Shown here in pieces: positions 45,801-57,545 of a stretch of 64,000 nt of DNA. The position numbers and the translations under genes were made by a program. The notes under the pieces are model-generated. The model saw only the letters and a program-made list of their open reading frames with translations, did no database searches and was not told the origin of the DNA. Position 1 is the first letter of the stretch; every line of letters begins with the position of its first letter. This DNA is from Rhabdophis nuchalis (lineage: Eukaryota > Chordata > Lepidosauria > Squamata > Natricidae). The DNA is taken from contig CM077647.1 of assembly GCA_039707465.1 (NCBI GenBank), positions 120,942,610 to 121,006,609 of the forward strand. Reading direction: 5' to 3'.

Positions 45801-48800
45801 GTGCACCGCTCCGAGTCCCTTCGGGGAAAGGGAGCGGTCAACAAATTTAATAAATTATTATTATTATTATTATTATATTTTGTAACCTGTCAGGAATTTT
45901 TGTGAAAAACAGCAGAATGAAGAGAAAGAGAGAAAGTCAGCAATGGATGAGTTTCTTAATACCAAGTATGAGAACAATCAAAGCTGTTAGAGATGAGGAC
46001 ATTTATACAATCACATGTTCATCTACCATGATTCTACAGATACATTTAATATCTTTTCATTCAACAACTGTTCAAATTTTCAACGGTACTGAATGACTGG
46101 TATTTACAGCCAGTCACCTGCACAGCCATTGTACCATCCGCAGAATCATGGAATCAAAATTCAAGGGCTTGGCAGCTTGCAGAAACTCATGTGCCCACTT
46201 CAAGTACTCCCACCTGCCCATCTCCTGGGAATGGGAGAGAGGGGTAGATAGGCAGGTGGAGAGAAATAATGGGGAGGAAGATGAGGCAGTCCCTTATCTT
46301 ACCAAATTTCAGGGCTGAAAGGGACAGGTTGGGAATAACGTAGATCAGGGTGGATCAGGGTGGGTCCTCACATTGTGACGCTGAGATTCAGTTAATTACA
46401 GCAGTAGAGATTGTGGAGATTGCTGCTGCTAATAAATGTGGTCACATGACATTTCACTTTACAATTGCATAGGTTAAGGACAGGAATTCCAACCCCAACT
46501 ACTGCCATAATTTAGAGACACTTGTAGAGACTTGCTTCTAGATGTGAACATTTTTAAATCTGGTTTGGGAGATACTAGTGTTGAAGTCAAAGATAAGCAG
46601 AGGTTGTAATGATAATCAGATTTCTATCCATGTTTTGACAGGAAGCCTAATGTTGTCTACAATGTCCACATAACAGTGTATGACAGGGGGAGAGAAATTA
46701 ATGCCCCATTCATCAAGGATACAACCTGGGAAGGTAATTCATGTGATCTGCCCTTGCCTCAGTCAAAGAAGCCTGTGTTGATGGAAAACTTGGCAAACTA
46801 CAATTATTTTCCTTTTTAATTTTTGCTTATATATATATATAGCAAAAATATAATTTTTGCTATATATATATATATTTGTTTTCGTAGATTTTCACGGGTG
46901 TAGGTATGCTAGCATTGCTGGCTTCGGGGATTTTCCCGTGTATATAGCATGGAGATGTTATTGCAACGTTTCGGCAAGATCTCACTTGCCATCATCAGGC
47001 AGGATTATGTCTGTGACTGTGACTGCGGAGGCATGGCCCCTCTTTAAATCTTGGTGGGGGTGGTGGAGTGCTGACCATTGTTGTGAGTGGGTTGATTGGT
47101 TGTGCAGCTGCATCATGACTGGTAGATTGATGCTGATTGGTCTCATTTGTATGTTTCTCCTTGTTTTGAATTTCAACAGCTTGGGTGGAGGGTGGGGCTC
47201 GTCTGTTGGTCAGTGCTGGCTTCCAGATGTCTGGTAGGCGGGAGGTGTCATCACGTTTGTTCATACTGTTAAATTGTTTCTCTATTTCAATGGCTTCTCT
47301 GATTATTCTCCTGTTCAGCTGTTCAGGAACTTTCAAGGAACTAAAATGATTTCCAAGACTGAACAGCTGAACAGGAGAATAATCAGAGAAGCCATTGAAA
47401 TAGAGAACAGATCACTGTCCATTCTTTGTGTAGCTTTGCCTTTCTATCCAATTTCAGCCAGCTGTGGGAATAATTAATGCATGGTATTTTACTTTTCAGA
47501 TTGTATAGTGTGTTCAGGTCTCTCTAGAATTTGCACTGTTTTCAATGTCTTGAAGTGTGGCAGAGTTCCCGTCAACAAACTCCTATTTGTACTTCACACT
47601 CTCAAGATCCTAGTGACCAGAGATGAGATGTATTGTGCTCTTCAGTTAATGAACGTGGATGGTATGTGATCCAGAGGCCTTTGTGTTCTTAGCAGTTATT
47701 TAATGCACAATGCTTGCTATCTGTGGAAAGCTGATATCCTCATGAAATTAGAAGATCAATGTATGCACCAATTTCAGTTTGTATGACTTAGCCCTGTGCA
47801 ATGGAGGTCATGCAAAGGGCAGCCTGATTTCCTGCATACTTAGATCATTGAATAAACTACAGCCTGGGGAGAAGAAAATAACTTAACCTGCTGTAGAATT
47901 TATCGAGCCACTACCTGGTATCTATTATGGTATTTAGATTTGCAAACTGAATAATAAACTAACCAAACAATCTGAGTACACTGAACATTTTGAACCAAAA
48001 CAAGGTTAACATTAATCCAAATTAGCGTGTTGTGCTAAATTGTCAGATACATCTTTACTTGATATGGCTAACTGTATTGTGGAAACAGTCCCGTTGACAG
48101 GGATTACAAAATCCATTGAGTCAGAACCAAATATATCATATTTTGATTGTGCATATGATGTTCAGCCATAATAATTTTTGTATACTTTGTATATGTATAC
48201 ATACACTCTTTGATATGCTCCTTCCCAATTGAGAAGCCATGATGACTGAAAATTTCCAAGTCATCCAATGTATATTCTATATTTGGCCAGTGGCTCCTAG
48301 AGAGTGCAGGTATGGGTGTGTGCATGTGTGTGTGCGTGCATTCAAACTGATAAAGGCATATATGCAACATTGCAACAGAAGCCACACTCCATTTTTATAT
48401 TATTATGAAGTTCCATGCAAGCCCAACCTTATAATGATCCTATAGATCCCCCAATCTAGCCTTCCCTTTATCCTGCTATGTTTACTTTGTAGATCTTACT
48501 AGTCCATCAACTATTTTTGCCAGAAAGTGTGTTGGCTACAACTATTGGGCAAGTTGGCTGATGATGCTCAAAATTCTGGCTCCAGTTTAATGGTCATCTA
48601 TTGTACACCTATTATACCCCAACTGTTACTCTGTCTGTCAACCTGCTCATCTGAATGTATTTATGTCACTCCCACTTGTAGTCTTCTTTCTCTCTTACAG
48701 TACTTGGAACTGTGAATTTTTCAGAATTTCTGGATGTTGTGAATAAAACCTCACCATTTGCTCATTCAGAAGGTATGAGAAGAAAAACTGAGGCAGTAAC

Positions 48801-51800
48801 AAGGGAAATGTTTACACCATTGTTACTGTATAGCATAATTCTGTTTCTCTCTCTCTCTTTGTACTTCCATCATGTGAAAAATGTCTGCTTCTTTTCGTTT
48901 TTTAAATATAAACAAACATCATTCTTGTGATAATGTGCATATTTGTTTTATTTGATGTTTTTACCTGAATGAGAATAAAAACTGGTTTCTCCCTCAGTAG
49001 GAGCAAAGAGGAAATTCTGATTGACTGCTTTATTTTGTTCAGTATGTCACATGAATTACATTCTGATATTGGGTTGCTTTCATAGTTAATATCATTTGTG
49101 ATGGAATAATCACCCAACTCTCTTCAATCAATCAGTTTCAATCAGTTTAATTTGTAGACCACTCCCTCTCCCCAAAGGGACTCGAGGCGGTGCTTAATAG
49201 TAGACATAGCTAATTTAAGAATAAATGTGTTTCAGCACATCTTAAATTATTCTATAGATTTTTGAAAATGTATTCTATAGATTTTTGACAATCAGTTGAG
49301 AGAAAGAAGCCTGCATATGAAAATCCTATTTCATGTTTCATTTATTGACTTATGAGGAATTAATTGAAAGCAAAGCAAGCTTTTCCTCTCATTTTCCTTT
49401 TCTGCCTTTTGACATGCCTTATATTTGTATCTGTCTAGTAGTCAAATCACAGTAGCAGCTCCATGGGATTTTTTATTTTTTGTTCACCCCAGCTCATATT
49501 TTACACTCTAGTGTCCATGGCAACAGTTGGGTAAAGTCAGTTGGCTTTCCCTCTACGTCATTTTCACCCAGCTACAGCAACTTCTAATTGCTATAGAAGC
49601 TAGAGTCCTCCCCTGACCCCACCTTTCCATGCCTCAGAAGTTGATGGAACACAGATTCCTGGAGTTATCCCATCCTTTACTTTCAGCTGAAGTAACTGTC
49701 CATCATGCCCTCTGCCGCAGAATCTGAACTCTTGGGATGCATTTCAAATCTGTATTCCTTTGGGACCTACTCATGCTAGAAAGACACTTTAGGATAGAAG
49801 CCAATGGCTATGAGTTGAAGTTGGAATCTGCAGAGTTCCCTTCTCTCACACATATTAGATACATAAACATATGAAGTCTCTTTGAAATTTTCTTCACTAG
49901 TTGTCAGCTGATTATGGCAGTATCAACAATATTACTGAAATATTCCCTTTCTTCCCCTTAACTGCCTCATGAAAATCAGACAGACACTTGCTAAATCCTT
50001 CATGTTGCTATGAATGAGATGAATTAGATGTAGGGTAGGTATGATGTATCTACAGCTTTTATATGCATCATACCCACCCTATATCTAATTCACCTCATTT
50101 TAAAGAAGGTTGAAAGTGTATGGTTTCCGTATCTCCATCTTTATTCATGGAGGCATCAGTGATTGCTGTCTTTCTCTTCTGTGTTTCTTCCAGGCTTCCA
50201 GAATACCCTCTGGGCTTTCAGGAAAATAAAGAAAGATATGGTTTGTATTGATGATCTGAGGTTAGTCCTGGAAAACCTTGAAGTCAACCTGACCTGTGAA
50301 ACTATGCATGATGCACTAAAATGCACTCGTCTTAATAGTGAGTATCTCCATTTCACACACACACACACACACCTCAGATGATCCTGCCTAAGAGGAATCC
50401 GGTATCAAAATAGTATCTCAGGGTAGACCATCCAATGTTAATCTGAGTAAACAGCTCCTACTGTTATGCTGGTCTCAGTTGGTTTAGGTCAGGGGTCTGC
50501 AAAGTTGGCTCTTTTAAGCTGGGTGGACTTCAACTCCCAGAATTCTGGGTGGGGAATTCTGGGAGTTGAAGTCCACCCAGCTTAAAAGAGCCAACTTTGC
50601 AGACCCCTGGTTTAGGTTTGTAAAAGTTTGAAGTAGGATTTTGAATCATGCTCAGAACTCCATTAGAGCTATAAGCTATAAGCTAGGGATGACAATATTC
50701 CTTCTTTTTGTGCAGAGAATAGGCTTTTGAACTTCAAGGAATTTCTTCTGGCTGTAAAGGAACTACAGAGGCGTCCTGAAGAAGAAAGTGAGTTGTCTGA
50801 TGATTCTTAACCAATCTGTGGAATCAGTTCTTGGCGCTCAGTTCCACCTTGTTCTTGCAACTGAATTAATGTACTATGTTGACCTTTGCAACTTCCATCC
50901 TAAATCTAACGCTCTAGTTTTTTTTACAGAGAAATTATATTTCAGGATGTCATAAGTTCTTTGTTAAACTGTACACAATTAGAGTGACCCAGACTCGAGA
51001 GACACAAAAGAACTTTCAAGAGGTGGTTTCTTTACATTTCCCTGTATGGGTTGGGGAGATGTTTTATTTTATAAAGACAAACATAAAAAACGGATGCTTT
51101 GATACATGAATGCTTCCTATATTCTGTTCTGCTGCTATCTCTGTACTATTACTATGTAATTATCATAGTAACTATGATAGTAACTATAATAAGTATGACA
51201 ATTTCTATACTCTATACTGTTATTCAGCATATTAGTCTATTACAACTATTACAACTATTACCCATTACTATTTTAAAATTACCTATGCATTATGCTTGGT
51301 ACTATTGCTAAAATACATCAAATGTTCCTTCTTAATCCTGTGCTGTCTTAAATCCCCTCGCTCTGAGATTTCTTGTTTTTCTGTTAATGGATAGCATGTA
51401 GAAGTCTTTATTGCCTTGCCTTGCCTTGCCTTGCCTTGCCTTGCCTTGCCTTGCCTTGCCTTGCCTTGCCTTGCCTTGCCTTGCCTTGCCTTGCCTTGCC
51501 TTGCCTAGTATAGCATAGCATAGCCTTTATTGTCATTGTACATCATGTATACAACAAAATTGGTTATATTTTATTTTATTATGTTATGTTATATTGTGTT
51601 ATGTTATATTGCATTATATTATGTTATATTTTTATATTTACATTAGATTTAATATTTTTGTATTAAGTCTTTTATCGTTATTATATTATAGCTTTGTCTT
51701 GCTAGGCCTCTATACTTTTTTTTGCTCCCTTTTGGACCATGCTCTGCTTCTGAAGGGAAAATGCTTAATTTAATTTGGCTGTTGTACTAAATTTCTGGTG

Positions 51801-54800
51801 GGTGCAAATTTTCAAAAGACACATTTCTAACACTTGTGTGAGGATTACGGCTTTATGATGTGCTGATTCTGGGGGAAAGGTTTAAATAGAGAGAAAGAAG
51901 GCAGAACAAGTGCATGCAATTTTGCAGAGACCTCTGCTCTTCTATACACCTTAACTAGTACTGTAGAAAAACAAGGAAACAAATTCCTTTGGTACTATCC
52001 TGCTAGCCCTAAGAAAGATCAGATTTCTTTCTTTCTATGAGGGCTACTACTTGGTCTCAAGGTTTTTTAAGCCTTCCTTATTCTGATTTTATCTCTCCCT
52101 TTCCACCTAGGAATCCTCAGTATTAGGTTTCTTGATACCCCAGATGGTGAAACCAGCTTTTATTAGGCTGCCAATTACTAACTTCAAGTATTGGTGGTCT
52201 TCTTCCCAAGTTTTGATTTGGAAATTGTCTAGATATACAGCACAAAACTTGGTGTTCCCCCCTCTCCCTCTGTGTGTTATATTCAATTCTTAAGACTTTC
52301 TAAATTTTCATACCAACCTTCTTTAACCTCCTTTGAGGCTGTCTCTCATAGAGAAACTTCAAGCAGTTAGGTCCATTGGGCGTTTGTGCGATTTCCCTAT
52401 ATGTAAGCAATGGAAATGGTAGCCAAATCCATGTTGGATTGCAAGGGGAAAAAGGCTTCCAATTGTTTAGGACCTTGACCCACATATTTCTGAAAGGTCT
52501 GATGCATTCTTTCAATTACACCATCTACATGCAGATGATAAGGGGTGGTATGCACTCCTTTTGTCCTTGAATCAGTGTAAAGACATTTAACCCGAGCTGA
52601 CTGAAAATTGGATCCTTGATCTGTGAGAATTTCCTTAGGAATGCCTACCCTCCTAAGGTTTTTGACATGTGGATGCTCCTGCCATTCTTTTAGCTGGCAT
52701 ACTGCACAATGAAAAAGCTTTCAGTGAGAATTGCATAGTCACATACAATTAGGATATATCCGTTGTCTTTACTGGATTGGGGACAAAGCCTTCAAAATCA
52801 GGAATATTTTAGAAAAGGGGCTGGGAATAAAAGTTATTCTCTCCATTGAACTTTATTTTGTCCCCTTTTGGTTGATAAGCAGGATAGGATTTATAGTAAT
52901 TGGCCATATTTGGTCTTGGCAAGTCAATTCCCTAAGCAGCAGTAGATATTGAAATATTTCCTTTATTGTAGGTCTTCCTTCCTTAAAATCCTTTGCAATC
53001 CTGGCCAATCCTTTAAAAAAAAATTCTACCTTTGAAAATATATTGCATTTTCGTTATAATACAGTATTTGGGGATTCTTCGCCCAAGCCTTTGATGATGA
53101 TTGATTTCCCTTTTCTTCTCTTCCCTAGTTCCAGGTTTCTGTTTTCACCATTTTGTTCCTTTGGGGAGGAGGTGGTTTGTTGTTATTTTAATTCAATTTT
53201 AAAGGTTTTTAACAATTTGTAAATTGGTCAGAGTCATTGGGAACTGAGCAGCATATCAACTTAATAAATTATTATTGCGGTTTATCAAAAAGCCAACTAG
53301 ACTTGATTTGGCATTTTTATCCACCTATTCAGTCTTTTATAAGGGTGTGGAATAGGCAGATGTTCCTTAATGACTGGACACAGGTAAGAGCCCATTTACG
53401 GACTTATATTGTGGCGCTGAGAGTGGCCAAACGTCATCATTGTGCCACTCTCATAGCATCCGCAGATAACCGCCCTGCCGCCCTGTTTAGGGTGACCCGC
53501 TCCCTCCTTCAACAGAGGGTGCGGGAAGCCCCGTTACAGGGTAGAGCAGAGGAATTTGTGATTTTTCTGCAGGAGAAAATCGCTCAGATACAGAACGAGT
53601 TAGCCCCCATTGATGGCCCAGTGGGTTGCCACGAGGCGGATATTGTTTGGGAGGAGTTTGACTCCGTTGCTTCCGAAGATATGGACAGGTTACGTGGGCG
53701 ACTGCGAGCCACCACATGTTTATTGGACCCGTGTCCCTCCTGGCTTGTACTGGCATCCTGGGAGGTGACACGAGGCTGGCTCCAAGAGGTTGTCAACGCA
53801 TCTTTGAGTGAGGGTTCCTTGCCTGCTTCCCTAAAAGAAGCTATGGTGAGGCCCCTCCTCAAGAAGCCCTCTTTGGATCCAGCTTTACTAACCAACTATC
53901 GTCCACTCTCCAACCTTCCCTTTTTGGCGAAGGTTGTTGAGAGTGTGGTGGCACAACAGTTTCCCCGTCACCTGGAGGAAGTTGATTATCTAGATCCGCG
54001 CCAGTCCGGCTTTCGGCCCGGGCATAGCACCGAGACGGCATTGGTCGCGTTGGTAGATGATCTCTGGAGGGCCAGAGATGGGGGTTGTTCCTCCATCCTG
54101 GTCCTATTAGACCTCTCGGCAGCTTTTGATACCATCGACCATGGTATCCTATTGCACCGGCTGGGGGGGTTGGGGGTGGGAGGCACCGTTTTGCGATGGT
54201 TCTCCTCCTACCTCTCTGGCCGGTCACAATTTGTGTTGACAGGGGGGCAGAGGTCGACCTCGAGACCCCTCACATGTGGGGTGCCTCAGGGGTCGGTCCT
54301 CTCGCCCCTCCTATTCAACACATATATGAAGCCGCTGGGTGAGATCATCCGTGGTTTTGGGGTAGAGTATCATCTCTACGCTGATGATACTCAGCTGTAT
54401 ATATCTACCCCAAACCACCCCAACAATGCCGTAGCGGTGATGTGCCAGTGCCTGGAAGCCATGCGGATCTGGATGGGAAGTAACGGACTCAAGCTCAACC
54501 CGACCAAGACCGAGTGGCTGTGGTTTCCGGCTGCCCGGTTCAACCAGCTGACTCCATCGCTGGCCATAGGGGGCGAACATCTTGCCCCTGTGGATGGGGC
54601 GCGCAACTTGGGTGTCCTCCTGGATACCCGGCTGTCCATGGAAGATCAGGTGACAGCCGTGGCCAGGAGGGCGTTTTACCAGGTTCGCCTGGTACACCAG
54701 TTGCGCCCCCTATTGGACCGGGATGCCCTCCGCACAGTCACTCATGCTCTCGTGACATCCCAACTGGACTATTGTAACTCTCTCTACATGGGGCTCCCCC

Positions 54801-55410
54801 TGAGGTGCACCCGGAGACTGCAGTTGGTCCAGAATGCAGCCGCGCGAGCAATAATGGGAACCGCTAGGTTCACCCATGTAACACCGCTCTTGCGCGAGCT
54901 GCACTGGCTGCCTGTCGTCTTTCGGGTGCACTTCAAGGTGCTAGTTATCATCTTTAAAGCGCTCCATGGCTCGGGACCTAGCTATCTGCGGGATCGGATC
55001 CTGTCCCATACATCCTCACGGCCAATTCGCTCCCACAGAGAGGGACTACTCCGGGTGCCGTCCACTAGACTCTGTCAGCGGGCGATGCCCAGGGGAAGGG
55101 CTCTCTCTGTGGCGGGCCCTGCCCTCTGGAATGACCTCCCCCCCCGATATTAGAACTACCACGGACCTCCGTTCCTTCCGTCTGAAATTGAAAACGCACT
55201 TTTTCTGCTTGGCCGGCCTAGGGTAGCCTCTCTACTATAGTATTATAGGGTTATAGGGTTTTAGTGAATTGGCATTGGGAATTTTAGCACAGGGTTTTAC
55301 TGTTTAATTTGCTTTTAATTGTTTTGTATATTTATGTATATTTATTGTTTTAACTTCCCTGTGCACCGCTCCGAGTCCCCTTGGGGAGAGGGAGCGGTCT
55401 AGAAATTAAA

Positions 55411-55491
<81 letters not shown>

Positions 55492-57477
55492 GGTGTAAAA
55501 TGTACTATCACAGGATGTTGAATGGTTCCAGGGGAAGCTGCCTTGTGCAGTCGACTGCTGGGGATTTTGTCAATGCCAATGATGATGAGCTGGTGCTCCA
55601 GGTGTTGTGGGATTACATGCAAAGTGCTTATTGGTACTATCTTTGCTTTCTTTTGCCACCTCTCTTTTTAGGTCTTTGTTATTTTCTTCTTCTCCTATTC
55701 TGCTGTCTTCAGATATTGCAATGTCCACTCTCCACCTTTTCATTTTGTTTTATTTGTTATTGATATTTGTTAAGTCAGTACTTGCCTGCTTGAATTCTAG
55801 GGTCCCAGATCACTTTAGCTTCTTTATTACTTTGTCTACTTTATAGTCTCGCCAGTTCTTGCTTGCAGGCAAATTATACTTTTTGCAGATATTCCAATGA
55901 ACCATTGTTGCTACAGTTATTTGTAGTCAGGTGGTATTACTGTTTCTTAAGCTTCTTTGCAGAAGTTGCATTGCTGGCATCTCAACTGGCTTTATATACA
56001 TTTGTTGTTATATATATTTATATTATATATTTATATTTATTCAATTTATACCCCGCCCTTCTCCAAACGGACCCAGGGCGGCGCACAGGAAAATTAAAAT
56101 ACATACAAAACATCATATAAAATTTAAAAAACTAATTCAATAGAACCTGTGCTAAAACCAGATTAAAATCCCCAAATTTAAAAACTATCTAAAAGTCAGT
56201 ATAGGGGGCTACGCTAGGCCGGCTAGATGGAACAAATGTGTCTTAAGACACTTGCGGAAGAGGCGGAGGTCAGAGATGGTGCGAAGTTCAGGGGGTAAGT
56301 CGTTCCAAAGGGCTGGACCTGCCACAGAGAAGGCTCTCCCCCTGGGTGTCGCCAGTCGGCATTGTCCGGCCGACGGCACCCTGAGGAGGCCCTCTCTGTG
56401 GGAGCGTATTGGTCTGAGGGATGTATGGGGCAGGAGGCGGTCTCGCATATAACTAGGCCCCGAGCCATGGAGCGCTTTAAAGATGGTCGTCAGAACCTTG
56501 AAGCGCACCCGAAAGACCACAGGAAGCCAGTGCAGCTCGCGCAGGATAGGTGTTATGTGGGAGTGTCTAGGCGCTCCCGTAATCACCTGCGCGGCTGCAT
56601 TCTGGACTAACTGCAGCTTTCGAGTGCACCTCAAGGGAAGCCCCATGTAGAGAGCATTACAGTAGTTGAGTCGAGAGGTCACGAGGGCCTGAGTGACTGT
56701 GCGAAGGGCAGCCTGGTCCAGTAAGGGCCGCAATTGGCGCATCAGGCGTACCTGATGGAAAGCCCCCCTGGCCACGGCCGCCACAGGGTCCTCCATTGAC
56801 AGCCGGGAATCCAGGAGGACACCCAAATTGCGCGCCCTCTCCACGGGGGCCGGTGTTTCGCCCCCAATGGCCAGAGTTGGAATAATCTGGCTGAACCGGG
56901 GTGCCGGAAGCCACAGCCACTCAGTCTTGGATGGGTTGAGCTTGAGTTTGTTACTACCCATCCAGATCCGTACGGCCTCCAAACACCGGGACATGACCTC
57001 GACGGCATCTTTGGGGTGGTCTGGGGTGGATATGTACAACTGAGTATCATCAGCGTACAGATGATATCCCACCCCAAAACCACGGATGATCTCGCCCAGC
57101 GGCTTCATGTATGTGTTGAACAGTAGGGGCGAGAGGACCGACCCTTGAGGTACCCCACATACGAGGGGCCTCGAGGCCGACCTCTGCCCCCCTGCCAACA
57201 CATATTGCGACCGACCAGAGAGGTAGGAAGAGAACCACCGTAGAACTGTGCCTCCCAGCCCCAACCCCCCCAGTCTGCGCAATAGGATACCATGGTCTTC
57301 TGCAGCCAGAATTAGCTCCTCTATCTCTTTTATCAACTTATCTGCTCTTAATCATTACAGATCTCATTGTTATCTACTTTGCTTGCTTTTTAAAAAAAAT
57401 GTACTGGCGATGTAATACTTTTCCTTGCCACATTTCTTAGCTACTCTTCCTTTGGTCTTTCTTTCTTCTCTCTCTCT

Positions 57478-57545
<68 letters not shown>

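Noticed and set aside
55863..56143. Hydrophobic plus-strand frames considered as a membrane protein
   Set aside because: They lie antisense to an R4-like LINE 3' region and an ATT-rich LINE end. The hydrophobicity reflects T-rich DNA.
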